A DNA stretch of 45,382 bases from Caulobacteraceae bacterium (GTDB lineage: Bacteria > Pseudomonadota > Alphaproteobacteria > Caulobacterales > Aquidulcibacteraceae): positions 1 through 45,382 of the forward strand of contig JADJCG010000023.1 of the NCBI GenBank assembly GCA_016703335.1. The letters are read 5' to 3'. Of the stretch, positions 1-8,350 are shown piece by piece; position 1 is the first letter of the stretch, and the number at the start of each line of letters is the position of its first letter. A model generated the notes under the pieces. That model was given only the letters and a program-made list of their open reading frames with translations. It was not told the origin of the DNA and searched no databases. The translations under genes and the position numbers were made by a program.

Positions 1-1815
1 GGCGATGCCGTCATATTCGAACGCGTCGCGGCGCGTGAGCGTGCCGCCATCCAGGAAGTCAAACTCGCGATTGAGCAGGTTCGCGCTCAGCGAATAACGC
101 CAGCGTTCATTGATCGGCCCGCGCAGCAACGCTTGCAGGCCGCGCTGTTCGCTTTCGCCGGCGTTGACGGGCATCGTGACGACAACGCCATCGCTATTCA
201 CGTCGGTGAATTGCGAGACGATGTCTTGGCTGATGCGATCGAAGAAGGTCAGGCTGAAGCTTGAGCCGCCGCGCTGATAAATCAGGTTCGCTTCGAACGC
301 GTCGGTCGTAGTCGGGTCGAGGTTTGGGTTGCCCGATGTCGCGCGGTTGGAATCATTGAAGCGAAGCGCGGGATCCAGTTGTTCGATGCCAGGGCGTTGG
401 ATGCGGCTTGAATAGCTGAGATCGACGTTGAGGTGATCGGTCAGCTCGTTGCGAATGTGCAGGCTTGGAAATGCGCGCACGTCCGTGTCGTCGGTTTCCA
501 GTCCGTCGGAGATGACTTCGCGGCGATAGCCTTCGACGCGCAAGCCCGGCAGCCATTTCCAATCACCAGTAGTGAATTGATAGGTAGAGTAGGCGGCGAG
601 CGTTTGTTGCGTGCCTTCCAGGCGCGACGTGAACGCCGGAGGCGCCGCGCCGCTAATCGGTGTCAGCTCGTTGTCAATGGTCTGTTCGAGGTGATCGAAC
701 GATGCGCCGAGCGTCAGGAATTGCTCTGAAGGCAGCGGCTGCTCCATGTCGAAATCGCTGCTGAAACTGAGCGAATCTTGTTGGGTCGCCGTTTGGTAGG
801 CGACGATCGGTCCGCCGCCCGCGGGCGTAATCGCGAATTGCGACCTGAAATCGCCGGTGAATTGGCCCAAAGCCGAGTTGAACTTTATCAACTCTCGCGG
901 CGCGTCGCCTTGCTGCTGAAAGTCGAATGTCAGCTGCAAGTTGTCGAAAGTGTTGTCGTTGAAGGATTCCGAGCTCGAAACCGGGCCGAGCGTATCGGAC
1001 AATTCAGACGCTTGTTCGGTGGAACCGTTGTGCTCGCCGCCATCGAACGAGAGGCTCACGCGCCGGCGCTCTGTTGGACTATAGGCAGCCTGCAACTGGC
1101 TGAGATAGAAGCCGCTATATTCGAAATGGCGTAGGCCATCTTCGTTGGTGACGGCGCCGCCAGGGGGCGTTTCGCGTTCGCGCGTGAGATTGTTGTCGCC
1201 TTCGCCGCCATAGACGCCGGTTTGGCCGCTGAATGACCATTTGCCGGACGAATAGCTCGGCGAAATGCCGACGTGATAGCCGCCGAGCGAATCCGCGCTG
1301 GTTTGCAACGAGCCGTTGAAGCCCGCGTCGAAGCGGCGGCGGGTGATGATGTTGATGATGCCGCCCGAAGCGTTCGCCGCGTATTGCGCGGAAGGATTGG
1401 TGATCACCTCGATGCGCTCGACGCTGCCGCCCGGAATGCCGCGCAGCACCTGTTCGAGATTGTCGCCCGGCACGCGGCGGCCATTGATCTGAATTTCCAC
1501 GCCCTCGGCGCCGAGCAATGTGATGCCGCCGTCAGGGGCAACGCTCACCGAAGGAATGCGGCCCAGTACGTCAAACATGTTGGTGCTTTGCGCGACTGGG
1601 TCATCGCGCAGCGTGTAGGTCCGTCGATCTATGCGGATCTGATCGCCCGGCTCGGCGAGCACGACGATGTCGTCGCTCTCTTCAATCGCTGAAGCATCCG
1701 CTTCGGCTGGCGCGGGCGCCGGTTGTGCGGTTTGTTGCGCGTACGCGTTTTCGCCCGCCACCACGAAGGCGAACGACGCGGAAAGAAGCCAGGTCAGGCG
1801 ATTGTTGGAACTCAT
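1..1815 (-). CDS. TonB-dependent outer-membrane receptor, C-terminus beyond the window
   Basis: This is the first ~605 residues of an outer-membrane receptor that imports a ligand using TonB/proton-motive energy. The protein starts at the ATG ending at 1815 with a signal peptide that ends near AYAQ. A short acidic linker is followed by a plug domain. Visible plug features are a segment around DVLGRIPSVSV, an INGRR motif, a stretch of the form VERIEVITNPSAQY, and NASGGIINIITRR. These resemble the receptors whose barrel is classed as OMP_b-brl_3. The frame stays open to base 1, where barrel-like strands with alternating aromatic residues are still being read, so the stop lies outside. It lies 81 bases downstream of the zinc-ribbon gene on the same strand. 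The substrate cannot be told from this part. The family call is secure; the ligand is unknown. Confidence 0.9.
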   Translation of the reverse strand, partial: MSSNNRLTWLLSASFAFVVAGENAYAQQTAQPAPAPAEADASAIEESDDIVVLAEPGDQIRIDRRTYTLRDDPVAQSTNMFDVLGRIPSVSVAPDGGITLLGAEGVEIQINGRRVPGDNLEQVLRGIPGGSVERIEVITNPSAQYAANASGGIINIITRRRFDAGFNGSLQTSADSLGGYHVGISPSYSSGKWSFSGQTGVYGGEGDNNLTRERETPPGGAVTNEDGLRHFEYSGFYLSQLQAAYSPTERRRVSLSFDGGEHNGSTEQASELSDTLGPVSSSESFNDNTFDNLQLTFDFQQQGDAPRELIKFNSALGQFTGDFRSQFAITPAGGGPIVAYQTATQQDSLSFSSDFDMEQPLPSEQFLTLGASFDHLEQTIDNELTPISGAAPPAFTSRLEGTQQTLAAYSTYQFTTGDWKWLPGLRVEGYRREVISDGLETDDTDVRAFPSLHIRNELTDHLNVDLSYSSRIQRPGIEQLDPALRFNDSNRATSGNPNLDPTTTDAFEANLIYQRGGSSFSLTFFDRISQDIVSQFTDVNSDGVVVTMPVNAGESEQRGLQALLRGPINERWRYSLSANLLNREFDFLDGGTLTRRDAFEYDGIA

Positions 1816-1896
1816 GCCCGCGATCTGTCCGAATTCGCGGAACCAAGCAAATTAAGCTCCACCAATCGCCCGCCAAATACGGCGAATGGTCCGCAA

Positions 1897-2280
1897 CTAG
1901 TCGCCGAAAATGTCCATCAAATCGAAGCCGCCGCGCCGGCGCCGCTGGCCGGTGCGCTGATCGTAGCCGCCTTCGCCACGCTCACCGCTTTCGCCGCGCT
2001 CACCATATTCGCCGCGTTCGCCGTAGCCTTGTTGCGGTCGTTGCTGCTGTTGCGGTTGTTGTTGCGGGTGCGAACGGCGATAGGCGTCGGGGTCTTGATA
2101 GAATTGGCTGCGGTCCTGTTCGAAAGCGACGCGCTCATTCTTAGCGCCATCGATGATCTTTTCGAGTTCGCCGCGATCCAGCCACACGCCGCGGCACGTC
2201 GGGCACATGTCGAAAGCGACATCATTGCGTTTCACCTCGGACATTGAGGCATTGCAGTTCGGGCACATCAGCAGCGGCAT
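1897..2280 (-). CDS. zinc-ribbon (TFIIB-type) protein with Gln/Gly/Arg-rich tail
   Basis: A 127-residue protein. The first ~45 residues hold two CPxC knuckles (CPNC and CPTC) followed by RGVWLDRGELEKII, the signature of small bacterial zf-TFIIB proteins. The middle is Gln-rich and the tail has GERGE repeats, then RRRRGG and DLMDIFGD. The start is the ATG at 2280 because GGAGGAG lies just upstream; a longer reading frame reaches 2367 but lacks a ribosome site. The role in this family is unknown, and metal binding is inferred from the four cysteines. The Gln/Gly-rich segment is probably disordered. It is divergent from the aminotransferase gene at 2412, so the 131 bases between them should hold both promoters. 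Confidence 0.85.
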   Translation of the reverse strand: MPLLMCPNCNASMSEVKRNDVAFDMCPTCRGVWLDRGELEKIIDGAKNERVAFEQDRSQFYQDPDAYRRSHPQQQPQQQQRPQQGYGERGEYGERGESGERGEGGYDQRTGQRRRRGGFDLMDIFGD

Positions 2281-2411
2281 GGTCTCTCCTCCATTAGCGC
2301 AGGGCATGTAGGACCGAAATGCATGGGTAAAAGCTGCGACCCGTGCGGCGGATTTTCGCAACGTCACCGGGATTGCTCTAGGGTATTGCGTGTCCGAATC
2401 GAGCGGGAACC

Positions 2412-3618
2412 ATGACCAGCCAAGTTTCTGAGGCGCTGAAGCGCATTAAGCCGTCCGCCACCATGGCGATGAGCGCCAAAGCGCGCGCGCTGAAGGCCGC
2501 TGGCCGCGATTGCATCGCGCTTTCGCAAGGCGAGCCGGATTTCGACACGCCGGAGAACATCAAGGAAGCCGCCATCCGCGCGATGCGCGAAGGCAAGACA
2601 AAACACACCGATGTCGACGGCATTCCTGAGCTGAAGGACGCGATTTGCGCAAAGTTCAAGCGCGAGAACGGGGGTCGAGTATAAGCGCGAGCAGATCAAT
2701 GTTTCGCCGGGCGGCAAGCCGGTGATCTTCAATGCTTGGATGGCAACGCTCAATCCGGGCGACGAAGTGATTATCCCCGCGCCGTATTGGGTAAGCTATC
2801 CGGACATGGCTATCATGTGCGGCGGCACGCCTGTCTTCATCGACACGAAGATGGAGCAAGGCTTCAAGATCCAGCCCGAAGCGTTGGCGAAAGCGATCAC
2901 GCCGCACACGAAGTGGCTGCTGCTGAACTCGCCGTCGAATCCGTCAGGCGCCGCATACACCCGCGATGAGCTGAAGGCGCTCGCAGCGGTGCTCGTCGAC
3001 TACCCGCAAGTTCTCATCCTGACGGACGATATGTACGAGCATCTCGTCTACGGAGACTTCGAGTTCACGACGATCGCGCAAGTCGAGCCGCGCTTGTACG
3101 AGCGCACGCTGACGATGAACGGTGTCTCGAAGGCGTACTCGATGACGGGCTGGCGCATCGGATACGCCGGCGGTCCGCAATGGCTGATCAAAGCGATGGC
3201 GAACGTGATGGGACAGACCACGTCGAACCCATGCTCAATCTCGCAATGGGCGGCGGTCGAGGCGCTGAATGGCACGCAGGACTTCATTCCGAAGAACAAG
3301 AAACTCTTCCAAGAGCGCCGCGATCTCGTGGTTTCGATGCTGAACCAAGCGAAGGGCATCAAGTGCCCGACGCCGGAAGGTGCGTTCTACGTCTATCCCT
3401 CGATCGCAGGGGTCATCGGCAAGAAAACGCCGAGCGGCACGGTGATCGAGAACGACGAAACGTTCGCGGTTGCGCTGCTTGAGGCGGAGGGCGTCGCACT
3501 TGTGCATGGCGCTGCTTTCGGACTCTCGCCGAACTTTCGCATCTCGTACGCGACGTCGAACCAATGCTTGGAAGAGGCGTGCGCGCGCATCCAACGTTTC
3601 TGCGGCAGCTTAAGCTAG
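2412..3618 (+). pseudogene. aatA: aspartate aminotransferase (class I PLP), interrupted by a +1 frameshift
   Basis: The two reading-frame pieces are one aminotransferase of about 400 residues. The N-terminal piece (2412-2684) has the substrate-loop motif LSQGEPDFDTPENI. The C-terminal piece has PAPYWVSYPDM, NSPSNPSGA, and the PLP-lysine motif GVSKAYSMTGWRIGYAGG, and ends with the usual FRISYATS. The break is in a run of five G at 2670-2674. Dropping one G gives NGVEYKREQINVSPGGKPVIFNAW, with no residue lost between the pieces, so nothing else is damaged. The enzyme moves the amino group between aspartate and 2-oxoglutarate; related alphaproteobacterial enzymes also transaminate prephenate. 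A clean single-base slip in a homopolymer of such a core gene suggests a sequence error, but a true pseudogene cannot be excluded. Confidence 0.85.
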
Positions 3619-3766
3619 AGCAACATTCGCCATTGTCGGACGTTCGCATTGGGCAATCGTGCGCAAGCGTGCACGGTTTGCGATGAACGGCGCGCGTCTC
3701 TCGGGAACGTGAATTGCCGGGCGGCATGACTGGGCGCTCCCTCCTATGTGCGAGGAGGAACGTCCA

Positions 3767-4333
3767 ATGAAGCGAGCACTGCTTGCTGGCGCCGTTATCG
3801 CCGCCAGCCTTTTCACATCATCTGCTTTCGGCGCCGATACCGGCGTCGGTCCAATCGTCGTCTATGGCCGCGGCCCGGCGCAGGATTGTTATGTCGCCGC
3901 CACAGCCGACAGACCTAACCGCAACGCGATCTCGGTTTGCAGTTTGGCGCTCAACCACGACTTTCTGACAACGGAAGATCGGACGGCGACGCTCGTGAAC
4001 CGCGGCGTGCTGCTAATGCGCCGTAGCGCTGATGCGCGCGCTCTGGCGGATTTCGAGGCGGCCGGCGCGCTTAATCCAAGCTTTGGCGAAGCTCAGCTTA
4101 TGCGCGGAATCGCGCTGGTTCAGCTCAATCGCTATCCCGAGGCGATCGATACACTGACACAGGCGATCGCGATGAATCCTGAGCGCCCGGAGCGCGCGTA
4201 CTTCTATCGCGCTGCCGCGTACGAGGAAGTCGGCAATGCGCAGGCAGCGTATGCTGACTATCAGCGCGCCGCAGACCTGGCGCCTGGCTGGGGCCCGCCG
4301 CGTACCGAGCTCACGCGTTTCGTCCGGCGTTAG
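3767..4333 (+). CDS. exported TPR-repeat protein
   Basis: A 188-residue protein with an N-terminal signal peptide (MKRALLAGAVIAASLF, cleavage after SSAFGA) followed by at least three tetratricopeptide helices from about residue 80 on, with typical A-x-x-x-Y/F and P spacing (LNPSFGEAQLMRGIAL, AIAMNPERPERAYFYRAA, AADLAPGWG). TPRs bind partner proteins, so a periplasmic scaffold role is likely; the partner is unknown. The start at 3767 is chosen over an in-frame ATG at 3746 because GAGGAGGAA sits right before it and the signal peptide then begins the protein. Its stop codon overlaps the stop of the convergent gene in the four bases TTAG (4330-4333). Confidence 0.8.
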   Translation: MKRALLAGAVIAASLFTSSAFGADTGVGPIVVYGRGPAQDCYVAATADRPNRNAISVCSLALNHDFLTTEDRTATLVNRGVLLMRRSADARALADFEAAGALNPSFGEAQLMRGIALVQLNRYPEAIDTLTQAIAMNPERPERAYFYRAAAYEEVGNAQAAYADYQRAADLAPGWGPPRTELTRFVRR

Positions 4334-5547
4334 TTCTCGAGTTTGAACGTAAGCCCAGCCTTTTGCTGTAGGCGTGCGATCAGCGCGTCGCCCATGGCTG
4401 CGGCTGGCGTCCAGATCCCGCCTGGCGTTGTTTGACGGCTTGTGTCGTTCAACGTCAGCGCGGCTTCTGAGATCATCTTCGACGTCGAGCCGTAGCCCGG
4501 GTCTTTGTCGCCATAGACGCTGGCGCGCAGCGTGCGGTTGTCAGCGGTCGTGCCCACGTAGAGCACGTCGTACATGCCGGTCTCGCGCGCATTCTTGTCC
4601 GGACCTTCGCCCGGCTTTGGCAGTGCGAACTGCGTCAGCAACATGCGGGTCGGCGCAAAGCCAAGCAGGGCGCGCTGCATGTTCGACGCGCCCATCGCCG
4701 ACTTGGCGCGTTTCTGGCCCTGCGCACCGCCGCCGGTCATCATCATTTCACTGTAGCTGAAGTCGCGTCCGTACGGATGCTTAGCGAGCGCGTTGGTGCG
4801 GTGAACGTTCTTGGTGTTGATCGAGGCCATCACGAACGGCGCGGCCCACGAATTGATGTCGGCGTCTTCGGTGACGACTTCGCCGTTGGGTTGCGGCGCG
4901 AGGCGTTCAGGCGAGAGCAAAAAGGCATCAGTCATCCGCGCCGCTAGTGAAGGTTCGCGCTTCACGGCTTCCAGGGTCGCCAGCATCGACGCCAACGTGC
5001 CGCCGGAGAACGTGCCCTTCATCTTGCGCACCCGCCCGCGCACATCGCGCAAAGGCTGGCCAAAGCGCGCTTGTGCTTCGTGTTGCAAGAACCAAACGCC
5101 GCAATCGAACGGGATCGAGTCGAAGCCGCACGAGAACACGATGCGCGCGCCGCTTTCTTTGGCGGTCTTCTCGTACTTGGCGATCATGTCCGCCATCCAG
5201 TTCGGCTCGCCGCAGAGATCGACATAGTCGGTCCCGGCTTTGGCGCACGCCGCGAGCAGGCCTTCGCCATAGCGCTGATAGGGGCCGACCGTGGTGATGA
5301 TCACGCGCGCGCGGTGCGCCATGGCGTCGAGCGCGTTGGAGTCGTTTGCGCCAGCGACGATGATCGGCAGCTTGTACGAGGCGCCAATGTCATTGCGCAC
5401 GGTCTTGAGCTTTCCTTCGTCGCGTCCGGCGATCGCCCACCGCACTTCGCCTTCAGCGCCGTAAACGCGCATCATGTGCTCGGCGACCAGTTTCCCGGTG
5501 AAGCCCGTTGCGCCGTAGATCACGACGTCGAATTCCTGTGCGCTCAT
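4330..5547 (-). CDS. saccharopine dehydrogenase-like NADP-binding oxidoreductase
   Basis: 405 residues. The N-terminus carries a Rossmann nucleotide-binding motif, GATGFTGKLVAEHM. It is followed by the family's GPYQRYGEGLLAAC, GTDYVDLCGEPNWM and CGFDSIPFDCGVW segments, and a KGTFSGGTLASM stretch. This matches the saccharopine dehydrogenase-like proteins that include trans-acting enoyl reductases. They are not true lysine-pathway enzymes, and the substrate in most bacteria is unknown. The ATG at 5547 is preceded by GGAGGCGGGA. It is convergent with the TPR gene (4-base stop overlap) and divergent from the DMT transporter. The family call is firm; the reaction is not. Confidence 0.85.
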   Translation of the reverse strand: MSAQEFDVVIYGATGFTGKLVAEHMMRVYGAEGEVRWAIAGRDEGKLKTVRNDIGASYKLPIIVAGANDSNALDAMAHRARVIITTVGPYQRYGEGLLAACAKAGTDYVDLCGEPNWMADMIAKYEKTAKESGARIVFSCGFDSIPFDCGVWFLQHEAQARFGQPLRDVRGRVRKMKGTFSGGTLASMLATLEAVKREPSLAARMTDAFLLSPERLAPQPNGEVVTEDADINSWAAPFVMASINTKNVHRTNALAKHPYGRDFSYSEMMMTGGGAQGQKRAKSAMGASNMQRALLGFAPTRMLLTQFALPKPGEGPDKNARETGMYDVLYVGTTADNRTLRASVYGDKDPGYGSTSKMISEAALTLNDTSRQTTPGGIWTPAAAMGDALIARLQQKAGLTFKLEN

Positions 5548-5645
5548 TCCCGCCTCCAGCGGCCAGCCTTATGGACCGCAAGTGTCGTGCGAGCAAACAC
5601 TGCGCTGGCCGTCGATGCGCCGGCAGTCCATAACACGCGAGACTC

Positions 5646-6479
5646 ATGCCACCGCTCGCCGTCGCCGCCGCCATTTCATCCGCCATTATCCACGCCAGCT
5701 GGAATGCGGTGCTGAAGGGCGGAACGGATCGCGTCACCGATTCATTTTTGATCGCTGTCGGCGGGCTCGGCGCGGGGCTGTTGATCATTCTGTTTCTGGG
5801 CGCGCCGCCGGCCGCGGCATGGCCCTACATCGCGCTGACCGTTGTAATTCACCTCGCTTATTGGTTTTGCCTCTTCAAAGGCTACGACGCCGGCGACATG
5901 AGCCACGTCTATACGTTGTCACGCGGCATGGCGCCGATGCTCGTCGCACTTGGCGCGGCGTTGACCGCGAGTGAGATACCGCCGCCATTGAAGATGCTTG
6001 GCATCGCCTTCGTCTCCATCGGCGTGTTCACGGTCGGCGCGAGCCCAAACGCGCCCTTGCGTGCGACGCTTTGGGCAGGCGCCATCGGGCTATGCATCGC
6101 GTCCTATTCGTTGGTGGACGCGCTTGGCTCACGCATCACCGGAAACGCGATCCTTTTCCTCGGCTGGTCGATGGCGCTGATGTCGGTGCCTATGGCCGTC
6201 TTTGCGTTCTGGCGGCGCGGGGTAAAGCAGCTCCTGACAGATGCCGCCGTCGCGCCGTGGCGTGGAATCGGCGTCGGCATCATCAGCTTTGCCGGCTACG
6301 GCCTTGTGCTGTGGGCACAGACCTTTGCGCCGATCGCGCAGGTGACATCACTGCGCGAAACCCCGGTGGTGTGGGGCGCGCTGATCGCGTTTCTCTTCCT
6401 GCACGAACGGCTAGGGGTACGGCGTTGGCTTGGCGCGGCGATTGTCGCGCTCGGCGCTGGCTTGATCGCGTTTGCTTGA
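5646..6479 (+). CDS. EamA/DMT-family inner-membrane transporter
   Basis: 277 residues made almost wholly of hydrophobic helices, consistent with the ten-helix, two-repeat layout of EamA drug/metabolite transporters. The N-terminal half has SAIIHASWNAVLKGG and the second repeat ends with LRETPVVWGALIAFLFLHERLG, both typical of the family. The length agrees with a full-size single-chain member (about 280-300). These proteins usually export amino acids, nucleosides or drugs; the substrate is not visible here. FolB follows 15 bases after the stop on the same strand, so the two may be co-transcribed. Confidence 0.85.
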   Translation: MPPLAVAAAISSAIIHASWNAVLKGGTDRVTDSFLIAVGGLGAGLLIILFLGAPPAAAWPYIALTVVIHLAYWFCLFKGYDAGDMSHVYTLSRGMAPMLVALGAALTASEIPPPLKMLGIAFVSIGVFTVGASPNAPLRATLWAGAIGLCIASYSLVDALGSRITGNAILFLGWSMALMSVPMAVFAFWRRGVKQLLTDAAVAPWRGIGVGIISFAGYGLVLWAQTFAPIAQVTSLRETPVVWGALIAFLFLHERLGVRRWLGAAIVALGAGLIAFA

Positions 6480-6494
6480 CTAGTTTGCGCCCGA

Positions 6495-6866
6495 ATGGCC
6501 GACCTTCAGATCATCCGCATTGACGACGCCAAAGCGCTGGTGCGCGTGGGGGTGCCCGATCCCGAACGCGCGGTCCCGCAAGAGGTGCGCATTTCGGTGA
6601 CGCTCGCGCTCACCGAGCTACCGGATTTCCTCGCGCACGACCGCATCGGCGCCACCGTCGACTACGATCAGATTATCCGCTTCATTCGCGGCGATCTGGG
6701 CGAACCAGCGCACTTGATCGAGACACTGGCTGATAGCGTCGCCGGGCATTGCTTGTCACTGTCGCAGCGCGCGCTTTGGGTGGAAGTGACCGTGAAGAAG
6801 CCGTCCGTGCTCTCGGGCGACGGCTTGGTGGCCGTCAGCATCCGCCGCGAAGCTAGTCGAACATAA
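6495..6866 (+). CDS. dihydroneopterin aldolase (FolB-type), copy 1
   Basis: A 123-residue member of the dihydroneopterin aldolase/epimerase fold, which in folate synthesis cleaves dihydroneopterin to 6-hydroxymethyl-dihydropterin and glycolaldehyde. Family positions can be seen: ATVDYDQI (the tyrosine region), IETLADSV (the glutamate that anchors the pterin) and VTVKKPSVL (the catalytic lysine region). It starts at ATG 6495 with only a weak ribosome site. It runs toward a second FolB-type gene and an SDR on the other strand. Its stop (6864-6866) overlaps the likely true end of the SDR (6853) by 14 bases. Two FolB paralogs a kilobase apart suggest specialisation, perhaps one for folate and one for another pterin. 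Confidence 0.8.
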   Translation: MADLQIIRIDDAKALVRVGVPDPERAVPQEVRISVTLALTELPDFLAHDRIGATVDYDQIIRFIRGDLGEPAHLIETLADSVAGHCLSLSQRALWVEVTVKKPSVLSGDGLVAVSIRREASRT

Positions 6867-7588
6867 CGTCGCGCGCTCGGCACGAGATGTTGGCCGCCAT
6901 CGACGGGGATAAGCGCGCCAGTGATGTTCTCGGCTTTAGCTAAGAAGGCGACAGCGTCGGCAACATCTTCAACGCGCGTACCCTTGCGCGTGAGATTGTC
7001 GTTGTGGACGGCCTCGAAGTTCTTCTGATCGCCGCTGACAAGCATCAGCCCCGCCGCGATGCAATTGACGCGAATATTCGGCGCAAGCGCCATCGCCAGC
7101 GCGCTTGTTGAGTGGGCGAGACCGGTCTTGGCAAGCGTGTACGAGAGGAAGTCGGGGTTCTGGTTCAGGACTTTTTGATCGGAAATGTTGGTCGCGAACC
7201 CACGCTGCGCGCCAATTTGCTCGCGAAGCTTGCGCGACAGGTAGACTGGCGCGAGCAAGTTCAATCGCACCTGCGCCTGCGCCGCGTCGAGCGAGAAATC
7301 GTCGATCGTGTCCGGCGTGAAGCTCGCGGCGCTATTGACGAGTCCGACCCAATCGCCCCGCGTTGCGAGCGCGCGCGCCATCGCATCGATTGCGTTCTCA
7401 TCGGTGAGGTTGGCGCCGAATATCTCAGCTTCGCCGCCTTCGCCTCGGATATCTCGCGCAACAGTCTCGGCATCGTCGCGCGAGCCGTTGAAATGGACGC
7501 CGACGATCCAACCATCGCGCGCCAAACGTCGTGCGATGCCCGCACCGACACGGCGTCCGGCGCCGGTGACGAGGACAAGTTTGCTCAC
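6853..7588 (-). pseudogene. SDR-family oxidoreductase (pteridine reductase-like), frameshifted near its C-terminus
   Basis: A short-chain dehydrogenase/reductase. It has the cofactor motif TGAGRRVGAGIARRL, VNSAASF (the NxAS region), NISDQKV, the active-site stretch YTLAKTGLAHS (YxxxK) and the C-terminal ITGALIPVDGGQHLVPSAR. The read frame then runs on for about 70 odd residues antisense to FolB. If the CGCGCGC run at 6870-6876 is corrected by two bases, the protein ends in DVMFD and a stop at 6853, as is usual for relatives. So the extended tail is very likely an artefact of a short indel. Its start overlaps the stop of the upstream FolB by 4 bases (7585-7588), so the two are translationally coupled. 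A role in reducing a pterin (FolM-like) is inferred from this coupling and from motif similarity. Confidence 0.75.
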
Positions 7589-7959
7589 GTGCTGAAATCC
7601 GCGCGTGCGACGTCGTAGCGCAAGCCGACGCCTTTCATCTCGGGAAAGATATCTGGCTTCATGATCGTCAGTTCAACGCGCTCAGCAGGTGTGAGTTCAA
7701 AGCACGCCGCAATGATATCGCGCGCCAGGGTTTCGATCCGTTCTGTGTGCGGACGATCTTCCATCGCTTCCACAAATGCGCGCAGCGGATCGTAATTGAC
7801 GTAACCGCCATGGCGCTCGTTGTAGTCGCGCAAACCAAAGCGCAGCGTGAGATCGAGGCGCAGCCGCTGCGCGTCGTGCTTCTCCCACGCGTGTTCGCCA
7901 ATGCGCACGCTGAGTTCGATATCGCGCATGACGATTGAGACGGAGGAGGGCTCGCCCAT
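7585..7959 (-). CDS. folB: dihydroneopterin aldolase (FolB), copy 2
   Basis: 124 residues of the FolB family: RIGEHAWEKHDAQRLRLDL at the N-terminal strand, YVNYDPLRAFVEAM (tyrosine region), RIETLARDI (pterin-anchoring glutamate), and ELTIMKPDIFPEMKGVGL (catalytic lysine). It is the closer of the two window copies to the canonical sequence. It comes first in a two-gene unit with the SDR, with a 4-base start/stop overlap. It makes the folate precursor 6-hydroxymethyl-dihydropterin. The 120 bases upstream of the start contain a perfect 14-base palindrome and a GGGC-AAAC-GCCC hairpin, listed separately. Confidence 0.85.
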   Translation of the reverse strand: MGEPSSVSIVMRDIELSVRIGEHAWEKHDAQRLRLDLTLRFGLRDYNERHGGYVNYDPLRAFVEAMEDRPHTERIETLARDIIAACFELTPAERVELTIMKPDIFPEMKGVGLRYDVARADFST

Positions 7960-8003
7960 AAATTTAGCTACACACCGCTTGGTTGCGCGCGCAAGCGCAT
8001 CAC

Positions 8004-8017
8004 GTGACGCGCGTCAC
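8004..8017. promoter_or_regulatory. 14-bp palindrome GTGACGCGCGTCAC
   Basis: A perfect dyad lies between the folB start (minus strand, 7959) and a small plus-strand ORF (8091). It is placed where an operator for either gene would sit. No regulator is assigned; the call is from symmetry and position only. Confidence 0.35.
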
Positions 8018-8021
8018 ATCC

Positions 8022-8039
8022 ATAGGGCAAACGCCCTAT
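8022..8039. other. small inverted repeat ATAGGGC-AAAC-GCCCTAT
   Basis: A 7-bp perfect stem with a 4-base loop, next to the GTGACGCGCGTCAC palindrome. It could be an operator or a leader hairpin for the small ORF at 8091. There is no T tract, so a terminator is unlikely. Confidence 0.35.
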
Positions 8040-8090
8040 TACCTTCCACTCATCGGATCGAGGACGGTTCGAGAAGAGATGGAGCAGGAA

Positions 8091-8183
8091 ATGTCCAAGT
8101 TGTATTGCCTCGTTGCGGCGCTCGCGGTGTTCGCCCCTTTTGCGTTCGCCACCATGAACCAAGCCGCCCAGATGGTCGCGTAA
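8091..8183 (+). CDS. small membrane or secreted peptide (30 aa)
   Basis: MSKLYCLVAALAVFAPFAFA followed by a short polar end makes a 30-residue product that is essentially one hydrophobic helix. GGAGCAGGA lies 4-12 bases upstream, a good ribosome site; an in-frame ATG at 8079 is possible but worse placed. The sequence could be a single-helix inner-membrane microprotein or an orphan signal-peptide-like leader. I do not recognise the family. It opens a 1.5-kb stretch that holds several other tiny hydrophobic ORFs. Confidence 0.5.
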   Translation: MSKLYCLVAALAVFAPFAFATMNQAAQMVA

Positions 8184-8350
8184 CGGGTCTCAGACCTGAA
8201 CTTTCCCAGGCCCGCCGCGCCAAGGCGGGGGCAAGAACCAGGCAGATCCTATGAAAAGCCCACAAATGTAGGGGCGTCGGTCCAACCGGGCGCCCTTGCA
8301 TATCTGGCTCTCGGCGCGTTTCAGTGGCCTCAACGGATCGATCAGAGATG
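8184..8350. other. intergenic, two GC hairpins, no gene seen
   Basis: The stretch holds a CCCGCC...GGCGGG hairpin just after the small ORF (around 8212-8232) and a GGGCG/CGCCC hairpin around 8270-8303. Neither is followed by a clear T run. No open frame with a ribosome site was found. Confidence 0.4.

Noticed and set aside
433..1692. Plus-strand ORFs of 98-139 residues over the left edge
   Set aside because: They lie antisense to the TonB-dependent receptor, whose frame is open throughout with clear plug motifs.
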